Assembly (NCBI GenBank): GCA_002689335.1
Contig: NZFR01000137.1
Coordinates: 2,373 to 7,972, forward strand
Reading direction: 5' to 3'
Origin: Verrucomicrobiales bacterium
Lineage (GTDB): Bacteria > Verrucomicrobiota > Verrucomicrobiia > Limisphaerales > UBA1096
DNA length: 5,600 nt
Shown: positions 1 to 5,600 of the stretch, one piece after another
Numbering within the stretch: position 1 is the stretch's first letter
Layout of the letters: every line of letters starts with the position of its first letter
The notes under the pieces: model-generated
The model's database searches: none
Told to the model about the DNA's origin: nothing
Seen by the model: only the letters and a program-made list of their open reading frames with translations
Program-made: the position numbers and the translations under genes

Positions 1-2733
1 CCAAACCCTGGAGTTAATCAGCAGCCTGCTCCAGACCCAGCACCTGCTCCAGACCCAGCACCTGCTCCAGACCCAGCACCTGCTCCAGACCCTGTAGCTG
101 GTAACTGTCCGGATGGAACTTCTGAAATTACTGTTGGTTCTGCAACGCACTGTGAATTAGAAGGAGTTATTACATCGAATACAACATTGGTTGCAGGAAA
201 TACCTATACCCTAAAGGGTAAAGTAACTGTTGGAGTTAATACTGACTCATCAGGTGCAGGTGGTACGCAAGCCATATTAACTATTCAGCCTGGCGTTACT
301 GTTTACGGTCAGAATGTTACATCTTACTTAGTTGTATCTCGGGGTTCTCGTTTAGAGGCAAATGGAACTCAGGCTTCTCCAATAACATTCACAAGTGCTC
401 AAGATATGCAAGTAGCAGCAAGTTTCAATCAAACTCAGAGAGCTGCATATACTGGATTAGCTCAAAACGATCCTAACACATCTGAGTGGGGCGGAATCGT
501 TATTAATGGTCTTGCTACTATTAATACCTGTAACCAGGTTGGAACATGTGAAGCCGAGGGTGAAGGCGATAGTGGTTTATACGGTGGTACTAACGATGCA
601 GATAACAGTGGGACGCTTAGTTATGTATTAGTTAAGTATGCAGGTAACCCAATTACTGCAACTGATGAACTTAATGGTATTGCTTTCCAGGGAGTTGGTT
701 CAGGAACAACAATCGATTACCTTCATGTCCATAATGGGGCCGATGATGGAGTTGAGTTTTTCGGGGGAACAGTAAATGCCAAGCATGTTATTATTACTGG
801 TGCGGATGATGATTCTCTTGATTGGACTCATGGATGGCGTGGTAATGTTCAGTACCTCATTGTAATACAAAATGATAATCAACCAAATTCAGACCGTGGT
901 ATTGAAGCTGATAACCTTGAAGGTAATAATGACTTTTTACCTCGTTCAGGCCCGTCAATTGCAAATGCTACATTTATAGGTGGAACCACAGTTGGTGATA
1001 CAGGTATTGTTCTAAGAAGAGGAACAACTGCAAAGTTATATAATTTTGTCGTTACTAATTTTAGAGATGCTTGTTATGACTTAGATAGCACAGCTACATT
1101 TACTGCTGCCGGTTCTTCGGCTACTAATATAACTGGTGACACAGTTGTTCAGTCATCAATTTTTGGTTGTAATGACCCTACAGACGATGAGACAGGTGAT
1201 CCTTGGGACTTGGCTACTTTTGTCACAAATCAGCCTAATAACGTATTTAGAAACACAACATTGGCAGGTGTTGTAAATGGTGCAAATGAGGCTGCTGTTT
1301 CTGCAACTGATGTAAGTACTATTGATGCATTTTTTGATAGTGTAGACTATATTGGTGCTGTTAAAGACACTGCAGGTAATTGGACGACAGGCTGGTCATT
1401 TGGAATAAATGGGGAGGCATCTTGTCCTGCAGGTACAACTCCGCAAGGTACAACACAATGTATAATGTCTGGAGTTTATAACGACGATATTAGACTTGTT
1501 GGGCCTTTTGATTACATACTAAACGGAAGAGTTGATGTTGGTACAGATTCTGGACCAGATCCTGATGCTCCTCTTGCTACTGCGAACCCAGCTATTATGA
1601 CTATTGATCCGGGTGTTAAAGTTCTTGGGCAGAATACAACATCCTACTTAGTTGTAACTCGTGGATCTCAGTTAAGATCAAATGGAACACAAAGTGCACC
1701 AGTTATATTCAGCTCAGTGAATGATTCAACTGCTAACCTTGATACGGATACTAGTTTGTGGGGAGGTCTTGTTATAAATGGTAGGGCTATCCTTAACACA
1801 TGTAACCAAGTTAATCCTCCTTGCGAGGCGTCAGGCGAAGGTGATAGTGGACTCTATGGTGGAACATCTAATACGGATAATAGTGGTAGTTTAATTTACA
1901 CTGTTGTTAAGTATGCAGGTAACCCAATTACTGCAACTGATGAACTTAATGGTATTGCTTTCCAGGGTGTTGGTTCAGGAACAACTATAGACTATCTTCA
2001 AGTTCATAATGGTGCCGATGACGGAATTGAATTTTTTGGAGGAACAGTTAACGTTAAGCACCTTGTTGTTACAGGCGCCGATGATGACTCTATTGACTGG
2101 ACGCATGGTTATACTGGTAAAATTCAGCACGTTGTTGTTTACCAAAATGATAACCAGGCAAACTCAGACCGTGGAATCGAAGCTGACAACTTAGAAGGGA
2201 ATAATGACTTTTTGCCTCGTTCTGGTCCTACAATTGTTAATGCAACACTTGTTGGTGGTACGAGCGTTGGTGATACTGGAGTTGTTCTTAGAAGAGGTAC
2301 AACTGGTAAACTCTATAATTTTGTTATGACAAACTGGAGAGATGCTTGTTATGATCTAGATAGCACAGCAACATTTACTGCTGCGGGTACATCTGCGGTA
2401 GCTCTTACAGGCGATACAGTTGTTCAGTCATCCTTGCTGGATTGTTCAGATCCAACAGATGATGAAACTGGAGACCCTTGGAATCTTCGTGCGTTTATTG
2501 AAAACCAGTCAAACAACTTCACTTCTGGACCTCCTCCAACAGGACGAAGCTCTAGCTTAGTAGCTCCTACTGGTGGAACGAGATCTTTTATTAGCGGAGT
2601 AAATGAGGGAACTGTTACTGCATTTGATGCAAGTACGCTCGACCCTTTCTTTGATAGCACTGATTATATTGGTGGTGTTAAAGATGCTGTTAATAATTGG
2701 ACTTCTGGTTGGACTGTTTGGCTAAACCAATAA
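1..2733 (+). CDS. Exported two-repeat beta-helix-like protein (5' end outside window)
   Basis: The frame is open from base 1 with no stop until TAA at 2731-2733, so 910 C-terminal residues are visible and the true start and any signal peptide lie upstream. Residues 1-35 are a Pro/Ala/Asp linker of the kind that joins a lipoprotein or secretion signal to a folded domain. Residues 36-470 and 475-910 are two homologous halves. Shared blocks include SYLVV(S/T)RGS, WGG(I/L)VING, GEGDSGLYGG, ELNGIAFQGVGSGTT, NGADDG(V/I)EFFGGTVN, SDRGIEADNLEGNNDFLPR and RDACYDLDSTATFTAAG. The Gly/Asn/Asp-rich short strands suggest a right-handed parallel beta-helix. Twelve cysteines, six per half in matching places, suggest disulfides and export. 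I recall similar proteins encoded beside TonB-dependent receptors in Proteobacteria, usually annotated as hypothetical or lipoprotein. The receptor gene follows 98 bp downstream on the same strand. The role is inferred to be ligand binding or surface display; no enzyme motif is seen. It ends in WTVWLNQ, without an obvious C-terminal sorting domain. Confidence 0.9.
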   Translation, partial: PNPGVNQQPAPDPAPAPDPAPAPDPAPAPDPVAGNCPDGTSEITVGSATHCELEGVITSNTTLVAGNTYTLKGKVTVGVNTDSSGAGGTQAILTIQPGVTVYGQNVTSYLVVSRGSRLEANGTQASPITFTSAQDMQVAASFNQTQRAAYTGLAQNDPNTSEWGGIVINGLATINTCNQVGTCEAEGEGDSGLYGGTNDADNSGTLSYVLVKYAGNPITATDELNGIAFQGVGSGTTIDYLHVHNGADDGVEFFGGTVNAKHVIITGADDDSLDWTHGWRGNVQYLIVIQNDNQPNSDRGIEADNLEGNNDFLPRSGPSIANATFIGGTTVGDTGIVLRRGTTAKLYNFVVTNFRDACYDLDSTATFTAAGSSATNITGDTVVQSSIFGCNDPTDDETGDPWDLATFVTNQPNNVFRNTTLAGVVNGANEAAVSATDVSTIDAFFDSVDYIGAVKDTAGNWTTGWSFGINGEASCPAGTTPQGTTQCIMSGVYNDDIRLVGPFDYILNGRVDVGTDSGPDPDAPLATANPAIMTIDPGVKVLGQNTTSYLVVTRGSQLRSNGTQSAPVIFSSVNDSTANLDTDTSLWGGLVINGRAILNTCNQVNPPCEASGEGDSGLYGGTSNTDNSGSLIYTVVKYAGNPITATDELNGIAFQGVGSGTTIDYLQVHNGADDGIEFFGGTVNVKHLVVTGADDDSIDWTHGYTGKIQHVVVYQNDNQANSDRGIEADNLEGNNDFLPRSGPTIVNATLVGGTSVGDTGVVLRRGTTGKLYNFVMTNWRDACYDLDSTATFTAAGTSAVALTGDTVVQSSLLDCSDPTDDETGDPWNLRAFIENQSNNFTSGPPPTGRSSSLVAPTGGTRSFISGVNEGTVTAFDASTLDPFFDSTDYIGGVKDAVNNWTSGWTVWLNQ
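25..90 (+). repeat. 18-nt in-frame tandem repeat encoding a PAPDPA linker
   Basis: Three perfect copies of the unit cctgctccagacccagca lie at 25-42, 43-60 and 61-78, followed by the first 12 nt of a fourth copy at 79-90. Each unit encodes Pro-Ala-Pro-Asp-Pro-Ala. Because the unit is a multiple of three, copy-number change would lengthen or shorten the linker without breaking the frame. The proline content predicts an extended, unfolded spacer between the N-terminal anchor or signal (off window) and the folded domain that starts near the first cysteine at residue 36. Confidence 0.95.
106..1422 (+). repeat. Internal protein repeat A (first beta-helix-like half)
   Basis: This is the first of two homologous halves of the upstream protein, visible residues 36-474. 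Cysteines are at 36, 51, 177, 183, 358 and 390. It carries an insertion of about 15 residues before WGGIVING (residue 163), including a QVAASFNQTQRAAYTG segment, that repeat B lacks. It ends with NWTTGWSFGING, equivalent to the end of repeat B. The boundaries are set by the recurring CP(D/A)GT start and are approximate to a few residues. Confidence 0.9.
631..710 (+). repeat. Near-identical intragenic DNA tract, copy 1
   Basis: These 80 nt match 1906-1985 with a single mismatch (A at 693, T at 1968). The first 62 bases are identical and the last 17 are identical. The tract encodes VKYAGNPITATDELNGIAF and continues to GSGTT. Identity stops sharply at the 5' edge, where the preceding codons differ. 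It could serve as a homologous recombination site that would delete or duplicate exactly one 1275-nt, in-frame unit. Confidence 0.95.
1423..2730 (+). repeat. Internal protein repeat B (second beta-helix-like half)
   Basis: This is the second homologous half, visible residues 475-910, starting at CPAGTTPQ. Cysteines are at 475, 487, 601, 608, 783 and 815. The spacing between the last two is 32 residues in both halves. Compared with repeat A it lacks the insertion before WGGLVING (residue 587) and has one extra residue in the CNQVNPPC loop. It carries about 14 additional residues late in the domain, a Pro/Ser/Gly-rich stretch containing GPPPTGRSSS. Most of the repeat aligns with A at an offset of 1275 nt. 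Confidence 0.9.
1906..1985 (+). repeat. Near-identical intragenic DNA tract, copy 2
   Basis: This is the partner of 631-710, with 79 of 80 positions identical, in the equivalent place in repeat B and in direct orientation. Flanking blocks of the two halves differ at many third codon positions even where the protein is identical. The tract is therefore a local island of DNA identity, not a reflection of general similarity. Confidence 0.95.
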
Positions 2734-2751
2734 AAACCTAGTTAGTTAAGA

Positions 2752-2814
2752 GACCGTAGCTATGCAAATACTAAGTGCATGGTTACGGTCCTTGATTATC
2801 ATTAACTTTTTTTT
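2752..2814 (+). terminator. Intergenic 15-bp hairpin with distal T-run; possible weak terminator or attenuator
   Basis: The arms gaccgtagctatgca (2752-2766) and tgcatggttacggtc (2776-2790) pair over 15 bp with two G-U wobbles and a 9-nt loop (2767-2775). The eight-T run (2807-2814) is 16 nt beyond the stem, and the bases straight after the stem are not U-rich. It is therefore not a textbook intrinsic terminator. It may give partial termination between the two genes, or stabilise the 3' end of the upstream message after processing. The stem is clear; the function is inferred. Confidence 0.5.
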
Positions 2815-2819
2815 AATTT

Positions 2820-2824
2820 AGGTG
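2820..2824 (+). promoter_or_regulatory. Ribosome binding site of the receptor gene
   Basis: AGGTG lies 7 nt before the ATG at 2832. It supports that start, which also places a good signal peptide directly at the N-terminus. Confidence 0.7.
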
Positions 2825-2831
2825 TATTGAA

Positions 2832-5381
2832 ATGACATTCTATAGATTTAGACTAATATTAACTACTCTGCTCTTTGTTGGGGTTTTATTAGTTTTTTCA
2901 GCAAAAATTTACGCTCAAGAAGATGTTGAAGAACTAGTTGTGCAGGGGATTTATATACCAGATGAAAAACGTGCCACATCAGAGATTTCAAACCTAATAG
3001 ACGAAGTTGACTTTGCACAAACTGGAGACTCTGAGGTTACGGGTATTCTTCAAAGAGTTACTGGGCTCAGTCTAGTTTCAGGAAAATATGTATATGTAAG
3101 GGGATTAGGCGGGCGTTATTCTTACGCAACCTTAGATGGTTCGTTAATTCCAAGTCCTGAGCCACTTCGCCGCGTAGTACCTTTAGATCTTTTTCCAACC
3201 AGTCTGCTGGGAGGGGTTTTAGTCCAAAAGACCTATTCACCAAAGTTTCAGGGTGAATTTGGTGGTGGATTGGTTGAACTTAGGTTGAAAGCCGTTCCCG
3301 ATGAGAAATTTTATTCAGTTGGGGTTTCAGGTGGTTTTAACAGTGAAACCACAGGAAAGGATGGTTTAGACTTTGCTGGTCCAGATATTGAGGCCCTTGG
3401 TTTTCCAGGTAAGTCTCGCTCTATTCCAGATATTATTGACTCTAATGCTACTCTTTCTGGATTTACTCCTGCTCAGTTAGAACAAGCGGGTGAAGCTATT
3501 CCAAATATTTGGTCTGTTGATCTTCAAAATAACTATTTTGATGGTGGCTTTAATGCTGCTTATGGAGATAGGTTTGATTACTCAAACAGTAGTTTGGGTT
3601 TTTTAGCTGCAATTGACTACGATAGTTCAAGGCAAAATGAATTTGGCAGCTTTGCAACCTACGAAATATCAGCAGGTGAGCTGCGACCAAGTACTAATAT
3701 CTCAGAGGAGGTTTGTAATAATTTTATTGGAGGCGGTTCAGATTGTGGACTCAGAAGGACCGAATGGCAAGTTAATCTTAATGGTATAGTTTCAATCGGT
3801 TTAGAAATGGACGATTCTATAATTAAGGCAAGTTCTTTTGTTTCTAGAAAAAGTGTAAAACGATCACAAATAGATAAAGGTGAGTTTGCAGCAGACCCAG
3901 GCACCTTAAGGACCGAGGTAAGAAATGAGTATGTTGAAAATTATTTATGGTTTAACCAACTTTCTGGGGAACATTTCTTTGAATCACTCAAGAGTGGTGC
4001 ATTTGAGAAAACTCAATTGAATTGGCGTGCTTCATACTCTGAAGCTTCTCGTGAAGTTCCTGCAAGAAAAAGATACAGATATATATATGATGATTTCGAT
4101 GAAGTATTTCGTTTTCCTCTTAGAACAGATGCTGCATTGACTAGCTGGAATGATTTAAAAGATCAGATTTATGAAGCTGGATTTGATATTATACAGCCAG
4201 TTATGACAGGAGGGATTACTTTTGATGTTAAGTTAGGGGCAACTTATACAGATAAATCTAGAAAATCAGGTTTCATTCAGTATGGGTTTGATAACCCACC
4301 AGGAGCAAATTTAGCGGTAAGAGAGCTCATCCCTGAAAGTATTTTTGGAACAACAAATATTGGGCCAGGAGGTTTTGTACTTACTGAGTTTTTTGATCCA
4401 TCAGACTCATTTGAATCTGGTTTTGAAAATCTTCAAGCCTATGCAGGTTTGGATGTTGGAATTAATGATTTTGTTAGATTAGCAGTTGGTGGGCGTTATG
4501 AGGATTCAGAGCAAATAACTGAAACATTTAATCGTATTTCAGGTGACCCAATAGTCGTTACCCAAAAAGCAGAATACCTTCTTCCCGCTGCTACTTTAAC
4601 TTGGGAGTTTTATGATAACATGCAACTAAGATTTGCATTTAGTCAAACTCTTTCTAGGCCGGATCTAAGAGAAACTGCTAGCGCCTTTTTTATTGACGAT
4701 CGAGGTCAACAGACTAGGGGTAATCCTGAGCTTGAAATTACAGAAATTGATAACTACGATGTTCGTTGGGAATGGTATTTCGGTCCAGGTGAATTTGTAA
4801 CTTTTGGTGGTTTTTATAAAGAGTTCACCAACCCAATAGAACAAACCTTCCAGTTTATTGGAAATACACCTCTAAGATCGTGGGCCAACGCTTTATCTGC
4901 AAAGGTTAAAGGAGTAGAGTTTGAAATAGAAAAAGCTCTCGCATTATCAAAATCTAGAGATTTCTATCTAAAGCTGAATGCTTCTTATATTGACTCTGAG
5001 GTTAATTTGGACCTAACTCAAGCTACTCAACAAACCGACCCAAACCGGGCTCTTGAGGGCCAATCTGATTATCTTGGGAACATTCAATTTGGTTTCGATA
5101 CTCCTGATCAAATTGAGAGGTTTGCAATTTTATTGAATTATACAGGTGATAGAATTCTTGGTGTTGGTCGTTTGGGTGCACCCAATGAAATTGAGAAACC
5201 CCCAATAAGTCTAGATTTTAATTACGCTAGGAGTTTTGAAATTTGGGATGGGTTATATGAATTTTCAGTTAAAGGCCAAAATCTGTTAAATGATAAATAT
5301 AAAATTACTCAAGGTGGTTTGATCGCTGAAGAATATGATCTTGGTGTATCATTTTCTATAGGAATTAAAACAACATTCTAA
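2832..5381 (+). CDS. TonB-dependent outer-membrane receptor
   Basis: This complete 849-residue protein is predicted to be an outer-membrane transporter that uses energy from TonB-ExbB-ExbD to import a bound ligand. Residues 1-28 form a signal peptide: basic FYRFR, a hydrophobic LILTTLLFVGVLLVF core, and probable cleavage after KIYA. A TonB-box-like EELVVQG follows at 33-39. The plug spans about 51-156, with VRGLGGRY (89-96), LDGSLIPSPEP (101-111), PLDLFP (117-122) and GEFGGGLVEL (141-150), all typical of the family. The rest is a beta-barrel with alternating polar and aromatic strands. It includes FSQTLSRPDLRE, a hallmark of TonB-dependent receptors, and NLLNDKY near the end, and it closes with a terminal Phe. 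The only two cysteines are C295 and C305, probably in an extracellular loop. No carboxypeptidase-like N-terminal extension or signalling domain is seen, so sigma-regulator signalling is unlikely. The ligand is unknown. The upstream neighbour suggests a dedicated surface partner. Confidence 0.95.
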   Translation: MTFYRFRLILTTLLFVGVLLVFSAKIYAQEDVEELVVQGIYIPDEKRATSEISNLIDEVDFAQTGDSEVTGILQRVTGLSLVSGKYVYVRGLGGRYSYATLDGSLIPSPEPLRRVVPLDLFPTSLLGGVLVQKTYSPKFQGEFGGGLVELRLKAVPDEKFYSVGVSGGFNSETTGKDGLDFAGPDIEALGFPGKSRSIPDIIDSNATLSGFTPAQLEQAGEAIPNIWSVDLQNNYFDGGFNAAYGDRFDYSNSSLGFLAAIDYDSSRQNEFGSFATYEISAGELRPSTNISEEVCNNFIGGGSDCGLRRTEWQVNLNGIVSIGLEMDDSIIKASSFVSRKSVKRSQIDKGEFAADPGTLRTEVRNEYVENYLWFNQLSGEHFFESLKSGAFEKTQLNWRASYSEASREVPARKRYRYIYDDFDEVFRFPLRTDAALTSWNDLKDQIYEAGFDIIQPVMTGGITFDVKLGATYTDKSRKSGFIQYGFDNPPGANLAVRELIPESIFGTTNIGPGGFVLTEFFDPSDSFESGFENLQAYAGLDVGINDFVRLAVGGRYEDSEQITETFNRISGDPIVVTQKAEYLLPAATLTWEFYDNMQLRFAFSQTLSRPDLRETASAFFIDDRGQQTRGNPELEITEIDNYDVRWEWYFGPGEFVTFGGFYKEFTNPIEQTFQFIGNTPLRSWANALSAKVKGVEFEIEKALALSKSRDFYLKLNASYIDSEVNLDLTQATQQTDPNRALEGQSDYLGNIQFGFDTPDQIERFAILLNYTGDRILGVGRLGAPNEIEKPPISLDFNYARSFEIWDGLYEFSVKGQNLLNDKYKITQGGLIAEEYDLGVSFSIGIKTTF

Positions 5382-5405
5382 TTTTTTAGCTTATTATATA
5401 ATAAT

Positions 5406-5448
5406 AGGGCCAGAACTTAGTATATTTAATTTCTGGTCCTTTATTTTA
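5406..5448 (+). terminator. Rho-independent terminator after the receptor gene
   Basis: Arms agggccagaa (5406-5415) and ttctggtcct (5431-5440) form a 10-bp stem with one G-U pair and a loop of up to 15 nt. A T-rich tail, ttattttata, follows directly from 5441. It begins 24 nt after the receptor stop codon and precedes the next gene. It probably ends the receptor transcript and separates it from the gene at 5465. Confidence 0.75.
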
Positions 5449-5464
5449 TATTACTGGAAATTTT

Positions 5465-5600
5465 ATGAACTTTACCTTACCCGACTTAAATAATTTTAAT
5501 TTTGAAGATGTAAATAATTATCTAAAAGGTAATCTTTTACTAATTAAAAAAACTATAGAACTGTTTTTTATAGCTTTAATTTTATATATTTTTGTTAAGT
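5465..5600 (+). CDS. Unidentified inner-membrane protein, N-terminus only
   Basis: The ATG at 5465 opens a frame that runs off the window after 45 complete codons. A GGA at 5456-5458, six bases before the ATG, could serve as a weak ribosome binding site. Residues 1-30 are polar and Asn-rich (NFTLPDLNNFNFEDVNNYLK). Residues about 31-44 (IELFFIALILYIFV) are the start of a membrane helix preceded by KK, which suggests a cytoplasmic N-terminus with the bulk of the protein in or beyond the membrane. There is no signal-peptidase site in view. A bitopic envelope protein, for example a TonB-like or GspC-like anchor, would fit the architecture, but nothing diagnostic is visible and the family is not recognised. 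The intrinsic terminator just upstream implies separate or read-through transcription. Confidence 0.6.
   Translation, partial: MNFTLPDLNNFNFEDVNNYLKGNLLLIKKTIELFFIALILYIFVK

Noticed and set aside
25..90. CRISPR-like direct repeats
   Set aside because: The units abut without spacers, are only 18 nt long and are translated in frame as a proline-rich linker.
187..189. TTG at 187 as the start of the upstream gene
   Set aside because: The same frame is open back to base 1, encodes a Pro-rich linker and the first conserved cysteines, and those residues match the start of repeat B. The gene therefore begins upstream of the window.
700..882. Reverse-strand 60-codon open frame
   Set aside because: It lies wholly inside the beta-helix-like gene, antisense to a conserved block, with no recognisable protein features.
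2009..2194. Forward 61-codon open frame in another reading frame
   Set aside because: It overlaps a conserved block of repeat B and has a low-complexity composition with no ribosome binding site of note, so it is a shadow frame.
2640..2733. A C-terminal type IX secretion sorting domain on the beta-helix-like protein
   Set aside because: The C-terminus simply ends repeat B in line with the end of repeat A. There is no extra domain, and the receptor looks proteobacterial rather than Bacteroidetes-like.
2792..2817. TTGATT ... TTTAAT as a promoter for the receptor gene
   Set aside because: The spacer is only 14 nt and both boxes are imperfect in an AT-rich spacer, so it is not supportable by eye.
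3659..3904. Reverse-strand open frames inside the receptor gene (also 5023-5205) and at 2424-2660
   Set aside because: All are antisense to well-supported coding sequence and show no domain, signal or start-site support.
5397..5402. TATAAT as a -10 promoter element for the gene at 5465
   Set aside because: It is a perfect hexamer, but no -35 element is present at a normal spacing, the region is simply AT-rich, and the start point would fall inside the terminator stem.

Overview
The window reads as part of a cell-envelope locus from a Gram-negative bacterium with moderately AT-rich DNA. A marine gammaproteobacterium or a relative is plausible. This is inferred from the TonB-dependent receptor with its EELVVQG box (close to the EEVVVTG form common in Proteobacteria) and from the A+T-rich third codon positions and spacers. 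No rRNA or other taxonomic marker is present, so the assignment is tentative. All recognisable genes lie on the + strand and nearly the whole window is coding.

Positions 1-2733 hold the 3' part of a large gene whose start lies upstream of the window. It encodes an exported, probably surface-anchored protein. A Pro/Ala/Asp linker, built from an 18-nt tandem repeat, leads into two homologous halves of about 435-440 residues each. Each half carries six cysteines in equivalent positions, repeated Gly/Asp-rich beta-strand blocks and strongly conserved acidic motifs. This looks like a duplicated right-handed beta-helix-type domain. One 80-nt tract is nearly identical in DNA between the halves, although neighbouring blocks that are identical in protein differ at many silent sites.

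Positions 2734-2831 are a short spacer with a 15-bp hairpin, a distal T-run and the ribosome binding site of the next gene. Positions 2832-5381 encode a complete 849-residue TonB-dependent outer-membrane receptor with signal peptide, TonB box, plug and beta-barrel. It is followed by a convincing intrinsic terminator. At 5465 a new gene begins and runs off the window. Only 45 residues are visible: a polar N-terminus, then the start of a membrane helix.

The likely biological unit is the pair of beta-helix protein and receptor. The first would act as a surface or periplasmic binding partner, or possibly as a substrate, of the second. The ligand cannot be read from the sequence. No RNA gene, CRISPR array, insertion sequence or phage gene is seen.
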